Part shown: positions 9,225 to 17,232 of the stretch, piece after piece | How positions within the stretch are numbered: the stretch's first letter is position 1 | Layout: each line of letters starts with the position of its first letter | DNA from: Nafulsella turpanensis ZLM-10 | GTDB lineage: Bacteria > Bacteroidota > Bacteroidia > Cytophagales > Cyclobacteriaceae | Reading direction: 5' to 3' | DNA: 64,000 bases | NCBI RefSeq assembly: GCF_000346615.1 | Contig: NZ_ANNU01000005.1 | Span: 186,001-250,000, forward strand | Program-made: the position numbers and the translations under genes | The notes under the pieces: model-generated | Seen by the model: only the letters and a program-made list of their open reading frames with translations | Database searches by the model: none | Told to the model about the DNA's origin: nothing

Positions 9225-9232
9225 TACCTTTG
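9225..9232 (+). promoter_or_regulatory. -7 promoter box for the doxX cluster
   Basis: TACCTTTG is an exact TAnnTTTG match. No TTTG is present 19-21 bases upstream, which fits a promoter that needs an activator. Confidence 0.5.
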
Positions 9233-9284
9233 TAGCATTTGTAGCACAAGATAAGTAAAAAACAAAATTCAAATCATAACGAAT

Positions 9285-9713
9285 ATGTCAACGCACACCA
9301 CAACAACCCCACAAAACCGCTCTAAAGTACTCCACATCAGCCTTTGGGTGGCCCAGGTGCTGTTAGCCGCCATGTTCATCATGGCTGGTTTTCCTAAAGT
9401 AGTCCAACCCATTGAACAGCTCTCGCAAATGCTCCCATGGGCCAGTGAGGCTCCTGTAGCACTAATCCGTTTTATTGGCATTAGTGAAATACTGGGTGGC
9501 CTTGGCCTGATACTTCCTGCACTGCTTCGCATTAAACCACAGCTTACTGCATGGGCTGCAATAGGTTTGGTAGCCGTCATGATTTTTGCAGCCATCTTTC
9601 ACGCATCAAGAGGTGAATTCTCCGCAATTGGAATGAACGTGATTCTTGCCCTGGTGGCTGCTTTTATTGCATGGGGGTGGTTTAAGAAAATACCCATTCT
9701 TCCTAAAGCCTGA
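9285..9713 (+). CDS. DoxX family membrane protein
   Basis: The 142-residue protein has four hydrophobic helices in the DoxX pattern. The first contains VLLAAMFIMAGFPKV, whose AGxxK ending is typical, and IRFIGISEILGGLGLILPALL forms the second. DoxX proteins are small membrane proteins linked to sulfur and oxidative stress metabolism; most have no proven reaction. A short hydrophilic N-terminus precedes the first helix. The LigB-type dioxygenase gene starts six bases after this stop, so they are almost certainly co-transcribed. The upstream region holds an exact -7 box and a Crp/Fnr-like site. Confidence 0.88.
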   Translation: MSTHTTTTPQNRSKVLHISLWVAQVLLAAMFIMAGFPKVVQPIEQLSQMLPWASEAPVALIRFIGISEILGGLGLILPALLRIKPQLTAWAAIGLVAVMIFAAIFHASRGEFSAIGMNVILALVAAFIAWGWFKKIPILPKA

Positions 9714-9718
9714 TTGGC

Positions 9719-10621
9719 ATGGATCGTACAAAATTTCTGCAAACGCTTTTTGCATTTTCCGCTATGAGTACCTTAAGTAGTTTTAAAAATTTTACCGATA
9801 TGCTTCCCAGGCAAAGCAAGCTGATGCCTGTGCTGTTTACCTCACACGGAAGCCCTATGGATATTCCCCTTACCAAAGAGGAGAAACCTTTCTGGAACAC
9901 CTTATTTGAATTAGGCCTGCAGTTACAAAATAAATATGAGATAAAGGCGGCCTTAATAGTCTCAGCCCACTGGTGCACCAAAGGTACCTTTGTAAACATC
10001 TCTCCCGAGCAGGAGCAGATTTATGACTACTACGGCTTTCCGAAGGAATATTACCAGGTAAAGTATCAGGCTAACGGTGCTCCCGCCATTGCCCGGGAGG
10101 TAAAGAAAATTGTTCCTTCGGTAAAGGAAACTCCCGAGTGGGGCTTAGACCATGGCGCATGGCCAATGCTGATGCACTTATTCCCGCAGGCCAACGTGCC
10201 TGTGTTCCAGATGAGCATTGACTATCATGCAAAACCGGAATACCATTACGAGCTGGGAAAACAACTGAAATCTCTTCGGGAAAAGGGCGTACTCATTATT
10301 GGCAGCGGCTCGCTGATCCATAATCTGCAGTTAGCCGGACAAAAATTCAGGACGGGGGATATGACGCCCTTTGGCTGGGAAGACGACTATGACCAGTGGC
10401 TCAAAAAGCAACTGGACGAGCGAAATATAAAGAATATGATCAATTACGAAAGCAGCCATTCGCTTGGAAAGCTGGCTTCTCCAACCCCTGATCATTATGT
10501 ACCTGTACTTTATAGCTTAGGCTTGATCGACCAAAAAGATGAGCTGAAGCATTTCTATGAGGGAAGTGTAAATCTACCTGCCTTCAGTGAGCGTAGCTTC
10601 ATTATGGAAAACCATGCGTAG
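9719..10621 (+). CDS. LigB-type extradiol dioxygenase (YgiD/DODA-like)
   Basis: The 300-residue protein belongs to the class III extradiol ring-cleavage dioxygenases of the YgiD/4,5-DOPA dioxygenase type. Four candidate metal-ligand histidines sit in the family positions: HGSPM (about residue 43), SAHW (about 83), LDHGAWPM (about 143) and TPDHYVP (about 262). It should open a catechol-type ring using a non-haem metal. An N-terminal stretch of about 34 residues, absent from the core fold, looks like an uncleaved hydrophobic or signal-like region (LQTLFAFSAMSTLSS), so export is possible. The gene begins six bases after doxX. The physiological substrate is unknown. Confidence 0.9.
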   Translation: MDRTKFLQTLFAFSAMSTLSSFKNFTDMLPRQSKLMPVLFTSHGSPMDIPLTKEEKPFWNTLFELGLQLQNKYEIKAALIVSAHWCTKGTFVNISPEQEQIYDYYGFPKEYYQVKYQANGAPAIAREVKKIVPSVKETPEWGLDHGAWPMLMHLFPQANVPVFQMSIDYHAKPEYHYELGKQLKSLREKGVLIIGSGSLIHNLQLAGQKFRTGDMTPFGWEDDYDQWLKKQLDERNIKNMINYESSHSLGKLASPTPDHYVPVLYSLGLIDQKDELKHFYEGSVNLPAFSERSFIMENHA

Positions 10622-10723
10622 TAATTTAACCTCTGGTTACCAGGTTTATATTCTGGTCTAACCAAAAAAGGAGCCAAAGAAAAACAGCATCATCAAAAAG
10701 TATTAATTAAAAATATGTTTATA

Positions 10724-11584
10724 ATGAACAGAATATTAATTACAGGAGCTACCGGTCAGCTGGGGCGCCTGGTTGTATATAAACTAAAACAAAAAATATC
10801 CGCTGACAGCATCGTTGCCTTAGTACGATCTGCAGAGAAAGCTTCCGACCTTGGCTTAGGTGTTGAAGTCAAAGAAGGAGATTATGACAAACCTGAAACG
10901 CTGCAAAAGGCCCTGAAGGACATCGATACCCTACTGCTGATTTCTTCAAGCGAAGTGGGCAAACGACAGGCGCAGCATAGGAATATAATTAATGCTGCGA
11001 AACAGGCAGGTGTTAAGCAGATCGTCTATACTAGCCTCTTACATGCTGATACCTCCTCCCTAAGCCTGGCAGAGGAACATATAGCTACTGAAGCCGACTT
11101 AAAAGCTGCCGGTATTCCTTACACTGTGCTCCGTAACGGCTGGTATACCGAAAATTATGCCGATTCCATTAAGGCAGCACTTGCCAGTGGCTCCATTATT
11201 GGCAGTGCAGGAGAAGGTAAAATCTCTGCAGCCACTCGTGCAGATTATGCAGATGCAGCAGTAGGTGTATTAACCAGCGAAGGCCACGAAGGTAAAACAT
11301 ATGAACTTGCGGGAGATGAGAGTTTCACTTTAGGGGAATTAGCAGCAGAATTATCCCGCCAGACCGGCAAAAACATCTCCTACAATAACATGCCTGAAGA
11401 AGCGTATGCCGCTCAACTAAAAGGCTTTGGCCTGCCAGAGGAACTTGCTAATGCAATTGCCAGCTGGGATGTTGCTATAGCAAAAGGTGACTTATTTGAC
11501 GATTCACATCAGCTTTCAAAACTAACCGGACGCCCTACAACAGCAATGGCTGCTTTTGTAAAAGAGATAGTAAAGGCATCTTAA
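10724..11584 (+). CDS. NmrA/QorB-like NAD(P)-binding oxidoreductase
   Basis: The product is an atypical short-chain dehydrogenase of the NmrA/QorB (YtfG) type. The nucleotide-binding motif ITGATGQLGRLVV lies at the N-terminus, and VYTSLLHAD and YTVLRNGWYTENY are typical of QorB-like quinone reductases. From the ATG at 10724 it has 286 residues, the usual QorB length; an in-frame ATG at 10715 would add three. It most likely reduces quinones with NADPH. With the neighbouring ring-cleaving dioxygenase this suggests handling of catechols and quinones. The gene follows the dioxygenase gene by about 100 bases in the same direction. Confidence 0.88.
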   Translation: MNRILITGATGQLGRLVVYKLKQKISADSIVALVRSAEKASDLGLGVEVKEGDYDKPETLQKALKDIDTLLLISSSEVGKRQAQHRNIINAAKQAGVKQIVYTSLLHADTSSLSLAEEHIATEADLKAAGIPYTVLRNGWYTENYADSIKAALASGSIIGSAGEGKISAATRADYADAAVGVLTSEGHEGKTYELAGDESFTLGELAAELSRQTGKNISYNNMPEEAYAAQLKGFGLPEELANAIASWDVAIAKGDLFDDSHQLSKLTGRPTTAMAAFVKEIVKAS

Positions 11585-11638
11585 GAGACAATTCTATATA
11601 TCATTCAAACAATTTTAAATTCTAACCTAATTTAACAC

Positions 11639-12262
11639 ATGAAAATCACGAAGTATTTCTTTGCAGTACTGGCTTTATTGGCCTTTACCACCACTCAGCT
11701 TGCAGCTCAGAGCAAAGCAGGCAAAACTCTTAACGCCGACACCCAGAAATCGAGCCTTGTATGGACGGGTAAGAAAATTGGCGGCGAGCACACCGGCAAC
11801 ATTTCCCTGTCTTCCGGTACCCTGCAGGTAGAAAAGAACAAGTTGGTAGGAGGCGCTTTCGAAATAGAAATGAACAGCATCACCAACACAGATCTTACCG
11901 ATGCGGATTACAATGCGAAACTGGTAGGGCACCTTAAATCTGATGACTTCTTTGGAGTTGAAAAGCACCCGAAAGCAACTTTTAAAATCACCAAAGCAAC
12001 TCCTATTGCCAAAGCTGGCGAAAACAACTACCAGATCACCGGAGATCTTACCATTAAAGGAAAGACAGAAAACATTACTTTTCCTGCAGCAGTAAAAATC
12101 AATGGAAATGCAGCCGAGGCTGTGGCCAAAATTGTGGTAGACCGGAGTAAGTTCGATGTGCGCTATGGCTCGCCTTCTTTCTTTGCCGATCTGGGCGATA
12201 AAGCCATTGACAATGAATTTATCATTGACCTAAAGCTGATAACCTCCGCTTCAGCTAAGTAA
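11639..12262 (+). CDS. YceI family secreted lipid-binding-like protein
   Basis: The 207-residue protein has a Sec signal peptide (about residues 1-23, ending TQLAAQ) and a YceI lipocalin-like barrel. SSLVWTGKKIGGEHTGNI is the N-terminal strand, DFFGVEKHPKATFKIT the middle motif, and VDRSKFDVRYGS the C-terminal motif. YceI barrels bind isoprenoid quinones or related lipids in the periplasm. This fits the quinone-related theme of the three genes upstream. It lies 54 bases after the reductase gene and is followed by a hairpin terminator, so it is the last gene of the unit. Confidence 0.92.
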   Translation: MKITKYFFAVLALLAFTTTQLAAQSKAGKTLNADTQKSSLVWTGKKIGGEHTGNISLSSGTLQVEKNKLVGGAFEIEMNSITNTDLTDADYNAKLVGHLKSDDFFGVEKHPKATFKITKATPIAKAGENNYQITGDLTIKGKTENITFPAAVKINGNAAEAVAKIVVDRSKFDVRYGSPSFFADLGDKAIDNEFIIDLKLITSASAK

Positions 12263-12296
12263 GTTGCGATTGTCTGACGGTTAAGAGAATTATTGT

Positions 12297-12330
12297 AAAG
12301 CCAGTTGGTAAACCAGCTGGCTTTCGTTTT
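12297..12330 (+). terminator. Rho-independent terminator after yceI
   Basis: AAAGCCAGTTGGT (12297-12309) pairs with ACCAGCTGGCTTT (12312-12324), with one G-T pair. CGTTTTATT follows. Confidence 0.7.
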
Positions 12331-12655
12331 ATTATAGACCACCAGGAAGGCAGCTTCCCGAAACTGAAATGGCAACAGGCCTGCTGTACCACCATCCTAT
12401 TTATAATTACTCCCAAAAAAGCCAATACATCAACCCCCTTTCCATGAATCAGGCATAAATCGAAAGCCAACGAATGAAAAGAAAGCGCCTTTTGCCTCTC
12501 CCGTACAGGACTTTATAATCATCACTTGAAAGGGGATGCCCTAAAAAGTGTTGCAGGAAAATACCGACAGCTTTTCTTTTTTTGAATATTCTTTCCATCC
12601 CGGTATATTTACACATCCACTATTTGGTGTTTTTTCCCCATTATCATAGCAAATC
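12325..12655. other. Intergenic stretch between yceI and the RNA methyltransferase gene
   Basis: No open frame here has coding character. Its right end holds the promoter at 12581-12611; I see nothing else. Confidence 0.5.
12581..12611 (+). promoter_or_regulatory. Bacteroidota-type promoter of the RNA methyltransferase gene
   Basis: TTTG at 12581-12584 and TATATTTA at 12604-12611 are 19 bases apart, the expected spacing for -33 TTTG and -7 TAnnTTTG. Only the last -7 base deviates. Confidence 0.6.
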
Positions 12656-14059
12656 ATGCCCTTCCCCACCCCTTTTATTCAGCGAATGCAGCAGCAGTTA
12701 GGCAACGATTTTGCCGCTTTCGAACAGGCTTTGCACACCGATGCCCCTGTAAGCATTAGGCTGAATCCATTCAAGTGGAAGGAAATTCCCCCTCTGGAGC
12801 CGGTACCATGGGCCAGCGGGGCCTTTTACCTGCCGGAACGGCCCGCCTTTACGCCAGACCCGCTCTTTCATGCCGGCGCTTACTATGTACAGGAGGCAAG
12901 CTCAATGTTCCTGGAACAGGCCATCCGGCAACATTTACCAGGCAGGGAAGCTGTTATCGCACTTGACTTGTGTGGCGCCCCGGGCGGAAAAAGCACTCAC
13001 CTTACCTCCATTTTACCCCCCGAAAGCCTGCTGGTGAGCAACGAGGTCATTAAATCGCGCACCAACATACTGGCCGAGAACATCCAGAAGTGGGGAAGCC
13101 CTTGCAATGTTGTCAGCCAGAATGATCCCCGGGATTTCAGTCGCCTGCCCCGCTTTTTCGACCTGGTGGTGGTAGATGCCCCCTGCTCCGGCGAAGGCCT
13201 CTTTCGCCGCGACCCCACCGCCGCCAATGAGTGGTCGGATGCCAATGTTAAGCTTTGTTCGGAACGGCAACGCCGCATTCTTGCCGATATCTGGGACAGC
13301 CTAAAGCCCGGTGGCCTGCTCGTTTACAGCACCTGTACTTATAGTCCACAGGAAAATGAGGAAAACTTAACCTGGCTCAGACACCATTACCAGGCAGAGG
13401 TGTTGCCGCTGGAGGTGGAAGAAAGCTGGGGGATAAGCGAAGCAGAGATCGAAGGAGTAAAAGGATACCGCTTTTACCCGCATAAAAGCCGCGGAGAAGG
13501 CTTTTTTATGGCAGTGGTTCGCAAAACAGCTGAAGAAGGAAGCACAGAAAGAGTTGGGGGTAAAAACAAGGGCGGTAAAAAAAAGAAGGCTGTTTTTTCC
13601 GAAGCCCCGAAAGCAATACAAAACCTCCTGCAGGAATGGGTTCAAAGTTCTGATGCCTGGGAATATGTACAGCATAACGAACAGCTCTCTGTCCTCCCCG
13701 GCCGCTGGATGCCCGAGATAGAAGCACTTTACCAAAACCTCCGTATTAGCTATGCCGGCACACCCTTGGCAGAAATTAAGCAGAAAAACCTCAACCCTCT
13801 GCCTTCTCTGGCCCTTTCTACCATTCTTCGACCAGAGGCACATGCGGTGGTAGAGGTCGATTTAGAAACTGCACAGCGCTTCCTGAGAAGAGAGGATGTA
13901 CTTCCGGACGGAGCTCCGGAAGGTTGGGTACTCCTGCAGTACAGAGGGCTGGGCTTAGGCTGGATAAAAAGAATAAAACACAGGGCAAACAATTACTGGC
14001 CAAAGGAATGGAGAATCCGGATGGAACTTAATCCGGCCTCCTATCAGCCAGTTATCTAA
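12656..14059 (+). CDS. RsmF/RsmB-like RNA cytosine-C5 methyltransferase
   Basis: The 467-residue protein is a NOL1/NOP2/Sun-type m5C methyltransferase. A short N-terminal domain (SIRLNPFKW) is followed by the SAM-binding motif CGAPGGKSTHL (about residue 106). DAPCSGEGLFRRD (about 175) holds one catalytic Cys, and YSTCTYSPQENEENL (about 224) holds the second. A Lys-rich linker (about 300-315) leads to a C-terminal RsmF-like PUA/FAU-type domain ending in VLLQYRGLGLGWIKR. It probably methylates 16S rRNA, but rRNA and tRNA targets cannot be told apart by eye. It stands alone, with its own TTTG-N19-TATATTTA promoter. Confidence 0.9.
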   Translation: MPFPTPFIQRMQQQLGNDFAAFEQALHTDAPVSIRLNPFKWKEIPPLEPVPWASGAFYLPERPAFTPDPLFHAGAYYVQEASSMFLEQAIRQHLPGREAVIALDLCGAPGGKSTHLTSILPPESLLVSNEVIKSRTNILAENIQKWGSPCNVVSQNDPRDFSRLPRFFDLVVVDAPCSGEGLFRRDPTAANEWSDANVKLCSERQRRILADIWDSLKPGGLLVYSTCTYSPQENEENLTWLRHHYQAEVLPLEVEESWGISEAEIEGVKGYRFYPHKSRGEGFFMAVVRKTAEEGSTERVGGKNKGGKKKKAVFSEAPKAIQNLLQEWVQSSDAWEYVQHNEQLSVLPGRWMPEIEALYQNLRISYAGTPLAEIKQKNLNPLPSLALSTILRPEAHAVVEVDLETAQRFLRREDVLPDGAPEGWVLLQYRGLGLGWIKRIKHRANNYWPKEWRIRMELNPASYQPVI

Positions 14060-14123
14060 GGTTTCAGCGGAGAACAAAACCATCAGCAGGCATAGCAGTT
14101 AGTTTCATAAACTACTTTTTAAC

Positions 14124-14861
14124 ATGCTATTGTATTCTGCCATTGGGGCTGTTGCGCTTGCCCTTGTTCATTTCTTTGCCTATAAACTTCACTTCAGTAG
14201 CATTCCCCGCAGCAAGTGGCTGTCGGCAGCCGGGGGTGTATCGGTCTCCTATGTCTTTATCCATCTTTTACCCGAGCTAAGCGAATTTCAGGAGGCACTG
14301 GAAGAAAAAAAAGACTTGATTTTCGACTTTTTAACCCATCACGTTTATCTCATCGCCTTATTATCTCTATCTCTTTTCTACGGGTTGGAAAGAACCGCTA
14401 AACTCTCCCATGAATCGAAACGAGGGGCTCCTGCAGGCATGGAAAAAGAAGAATCGAATACCAGCGTTTTCTGGATTCATGTTTCTTCCTTTACCATTTA
14501 CAATGCACTCATTGGTTACCTGCTGGTGCATAGGGAGGAAGAAAAGTCATGGAGTCTTCTCCTGTTTGTTATCGCCATGGCCTTTCATTTTGTGGTCAAC
14601 GACTATGGGCTGGTAGATCATTACCGAAAGGAATACATCAAAAAAGGACGCTGGATTATTACTGCTGCCATTTTAGGCGGATGGGGAATTGGAGTACTCA
14701 CCACTATCTCAGAAACCCTTCTTTCTCTATTATTTGCCTTCGTTGGGGGAGGTATTATACTAAATGTATTAAAAGAAGAATTACCCGAAGAGAGAAAAAG
14801 TAATTTCTGGGCATTCTTAACCGGGGTTGTGCTTTATACCACACTGCTAATGGTCGCCTAA
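14124..14861 (+). CDS. ZIP-like multispanning membrane protein
   Basis: The 245-residue protein has about seven or eight hydrophobic helices. The segment GGVSVSYVFIHLLPEL resembles the H-x-x-P-E motif of ZIP-type metal transporters, and AFHFVVNDYGLVDHY carries more polar and histidine residues within helices. There is no His-rich loop. A ZIP-like fold is an inference from these motifs, and transport has not been shown. The gene lies 64 bases after the methyltransferase gene on the same strand, and a 41-codon open frame follows. Confidence 0.7.
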   Translation: MLLYSAIGAVALALVHFFAYKLHFSSIPRSKWLSAAGGVSVSYVFIHLLPELSEFQEALEEKKDLIFDFLTHHVYLIALLSLSLFYGLERTAKLSHESKRGAPAGMEKEESNTSVFWIHVSSFTIYNALIGYLLVHREEEKSWSLLLFVIAMAFHFVVNDYGLVDHYRKEYIKKGRWIITAAILGGWGIGVLTTISETLLSLLFAFVGGGIILNVLKEELPEERKSNFWAFLTGVVLYTTLLMVA

Positions 14862-14928
14862 AGGATAACCCCACTGCATTCCTGCCGTATACTTATTTAG
14901 TAGAAAGTATAATTTAAAATTGAAGACT

Positions 14929-15054
14929 ATGTGGAGATTAATAAGAACTGCCATTTTAGTGGCAGGCGCAAAAAAGCTTTGGAAGCATAAAATTGTAAGA
15001 AAATACATAAAGCGCCATTTATTTGGCAAAAACAGCCGCCTGCTACCCATTTAA
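14929..15054 (+). CDS. Small basic protein, 41 residues, unknown
   Basis: An ATG at 14929 opens a 41-residue frame reading MWRLIRTAILVAGAKKLW and then a Lys/Arg-rich region (HKIVRKYIKRHLFGKNSR). It would form a short amphipathic or single membrane helix with a basic tail. It ends in TAA at 15052-15054, and a strong terminator begins 22 bases later. The placement between a membrane-protein gene and a terminator supports a real transcript end. I recognise no family. Confidence 0.45.
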   Translation: MWRLIRTAILVAGAKKLWKHKIVRKYIKRHLFGKNSRLLPI

Positions 15055-15075
15055 TAGCATATGGAAAATTTAAAG

Positions 15076-15125
15076 AAGCCTCCTTCCCCTGTTTGTTCAT
15101 TGTCGGGAAGGAGGCTTTATTTTGA
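15076..15125 (+). terminator. Rho-independent terminator
   Basis: AAGCCTCCTTCCC (15076-15088) pairs perfectly with GGGAAGGAGGCTT (15105-15117). TATTTT follows. Confidence 0.8.
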
Positions 15126-15700
15126 CCTGTACAAAAGCTTCAGAGAGGTTTGGCTCCGGAGAACATAAAAAAACAACTGCCTCAGTTCATTAAAAGAAAG
15201 TGGCAGCTGTTTGGTTTGGGTGTATGTATTTGGGTGTATGTTTAAATAATGTTGGCAGTACTATTTTTGAAATTCTGAGGGGCCTGAATTCAAACCATTC
15301 TGTGTCTCTCTTCCATGCGAAAAGCAGGAATTGCTGTTAATTCCCGGATGGTTTTTCTTCCCTCTACTATATATATTAGATTTCCAAGCAGATTGTTGGG
15401 CTGGACCAGATTAATTTTTCAGCAATCGTTTGTGCTAACGTTTGCAACACAACTTCAGCAGCTTGTCATTCTTTTTTCATTTCGGGTGGCTAAGAAATTT
15501 AGACAGCAGATAAAAGAGTTTGAAATCTATGATGTAGAAGAACCCTTCGAACACTCTAACCAGGCTTAGGAGCTGCAAGATATTTTCAGGAGCGATTCCC
15601 TATTTTCTTTAATTCAAACAAGCGGTTCCAAGGCTGCTAGCTCTCCGAACAAGACAGCAGCCAGGTACTATTTATTTAGTTATACAAATCTTTTATTTAT
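15126..15700. other. 575-base region without a convincing gene
   Basis: It holds a short direct repeat at 15215-15241 and an 84-codon open frame at 15315-15569 with no recognisable features. Its right end is AT-rich and probably contains the ogt promoter. Confidence 0.4.
15215..15241 (+). repeat. Two copies of a 13-base direct repeat, 14-base period
   Basis: TTTGGGTGTATGT occurs at 15215-15227 and again at 15229-15241. Confidence 0.6.
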
Positions 15701-16253
15701 TTGAATAAATTGATTAAAAGCACGAAAAAAGCTGTATCTTTCATAATTCATAATACTTTATATTTTTCAGTGAACTCAAGCCTTGCCTGTTACCAATCGC
15801 CCATCGGCCAGCTGATGATTAGTGGCTCGGAAAACGGAATCTCCTCTATCCTGTTCGGAGAACAGCCTTTCCGCCCCTCTTCCCAACTATTACCTCTTTG
15901 CCTCCAGGAGGCAGTGGAGCAGCTGCATGAGTATTTTTGCCACCAGCGCGAAGAGTTTAGCCTGTCACTGGATCTGGAGCAGGGAACTCCTTTTCAGCAA
16001 AAGGTGTGGAAATCACTGGCTGGCATTCCCTGGGGAGAAACCCGTAACTACGCACAAATTGCCCGCGAAATTGAACAACCGCTTTCAGTGAGGGCGGTGG
16101 GCTCTGCCAACGGGCAAAACCCATTTCTGATCGTTTTGCCCTGCCACCGCGTTATCGGCTCAAGCGGATTGTACCGGTTATTCAGGTGGCTTATTACGCA
16201 AACAATGGCTCCTCCGCCATGAGCAGCAAAGTGTACAGCTGGAAATGTTTTAG
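15701..16253 (+). pseudogene. ogt: methylated-DNA--protein-cysteine methyltransferase, frameshifted
   Basis: The gene encodes an Ogt/MGMT-type suicide alkyltransferase that repairs O6-alkylguanine. The frame from TTG 15701 contains GTPFQQKVWKSLAGIPWGET, RAVGSANGQNPF and the active-site motif LPCHRVIGSSG. Just after that the frame diverges and stops at 16222. Skipping T16172 restores the expected continuation TGYSGGLLRKQWLLRHEQ in the next frame to TAG at 16251-16253. One extra base therefore breaks the conserved C-terminal helix, although the catalytic Cys is kept. The truncated product would have 173 residues. Either the gene is newly broken or the base is a sequence error. The TTG start is uncertain; GTG near 15770 is an alternative. 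Confidence 0.88.
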
Positions 16254-16545
16254 GTAAGCTGGCTCCGGATTTCATCTCAGCTAATCGGGAGCAAGGGAAC
16301 CCTTCCCCCCTCCCTCTCCTCTCCTTCATTTTCACTTCATTCTTCTTCCTGAGCTTCCCGGCTCTTTCTGCGGAAAACTGAAAGCCACAGTGCCCGAGCA
16401 AAATTTACCACACTATTTTTCCTTTTAACGAAACAATTTACCCTTCATCTTCATATACCTGAAGGAGTCTGTTTCATTAAAAACGCAGTGCTGCCAGTAA
16501 AAAAGATGCTCTTCACTTTTTAACCTTTTTTATTTCCAACACCGA
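16254..16545. other. Intergenic region with a pyrimidine-rich tract
   Basis: The plus strand is very C/T-rich at 16301-16350, with runs such as CCCTTCCCCCCTCCCTCTCC. I see no gene. Confidence 0.4.
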
Positions 16546-17193
16546 ATGGATATCCTTCAGCGACAGGAAAAACGATTATATCAGCAGCTCTTTCCCCTCT
16601 TTGAGCAGCAGGGCTATGAGGCCGTGCCTTCAAAAAAGCAGTTCCGTCAGCCCTGCAAAAATGGCTTTCGTGCCGTGCTTTTCTCTATCAGTGAAGATGC
16701 AGAGGAGAAAATAATAGATGTTCAGCTTGGGATCCGGATTAACCTAGTAGAAGAACTGGTGCTTCAGTTCCTCGGTGGCAAAAAAGAGTTAGAGAAAGAC
16801 AGCACCACGATTATTACTTCTTTAGCCCGCTTAAAGCACCAAAGCCAGCGAAGGCTTATAATTACCGAAGATGAGCAAAGCCTGCAGCAAAGCTGTACCC
16901 AGATTACTGCCGCCATGCAGGAAAAAGGCTTTAAATTTTTAAAAAATTTTAGCCAGCTTCACCGAATCGATAAAGTAGTTAACCGGAAGCCCTCACGGCA
17001 ATGCCCCATAATGCATAACCAGATTCAGCGATGCTTTAGAGGGATTACCATTGCCCGTATGCTCCACCGGAATGATTTTGATAAGCTGGTAAGCATTTAC
17101 GGAAGCTATCTCTACAGCCAGTGGGCATCACGGCAGATATTAGACAATTATAATAAACTGGTTAATTTCCTGAAGAACTTTTCCTTTAACTAA
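16546..17193 (+). CDS. conserved-looking protein of unknown function
   Basis: The 215-residue product has no motif I recognise, no signal peptide and no membrane helix. It is rich in Gln, Lys and Arg, with alternating helical and strand-like stretches (for example DVQLGIRINLVEELVLQFLGG at about 64-84, one residue pattern typical of a globular core). The start MDILQRQEKRLYQQLFPLFEQQGYEAV resembles the N-terminus of DUF4304-like bacterial proteins, but that is only an impression. It is followed by the convergent purM gene. Confidence 0.65.
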   Translation: MDILQRQEKRLYQQLFPLFEQQGYEAVPSKKQFRQPCKNGFRAVLFSISEDAEEKIIDVQLGIRINLVEELVLQFLGGKKELEKDSTTIITSLARLKHQSQRRLIITEDEQSLQQSCTQITAAMQEKGFKFLKNFSQLHRIDKVVNRKPSRQCPIMHNQIQRCFRGITIARMLHRNDFDKLVSIYGSYLYSQWASRQILDNYNKLVNFLKNFSFN

Positions 17194-17232
17194 AAGCGAA
17201 ACTAATTTATATAGCAGCGAAGGCATTGCTCT

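Noticed and set aside
15315-15569. 84-codon open frame in the gap before ogt
   Set aside because: No motif, odd composition and no clear start context; not supported as a gene.
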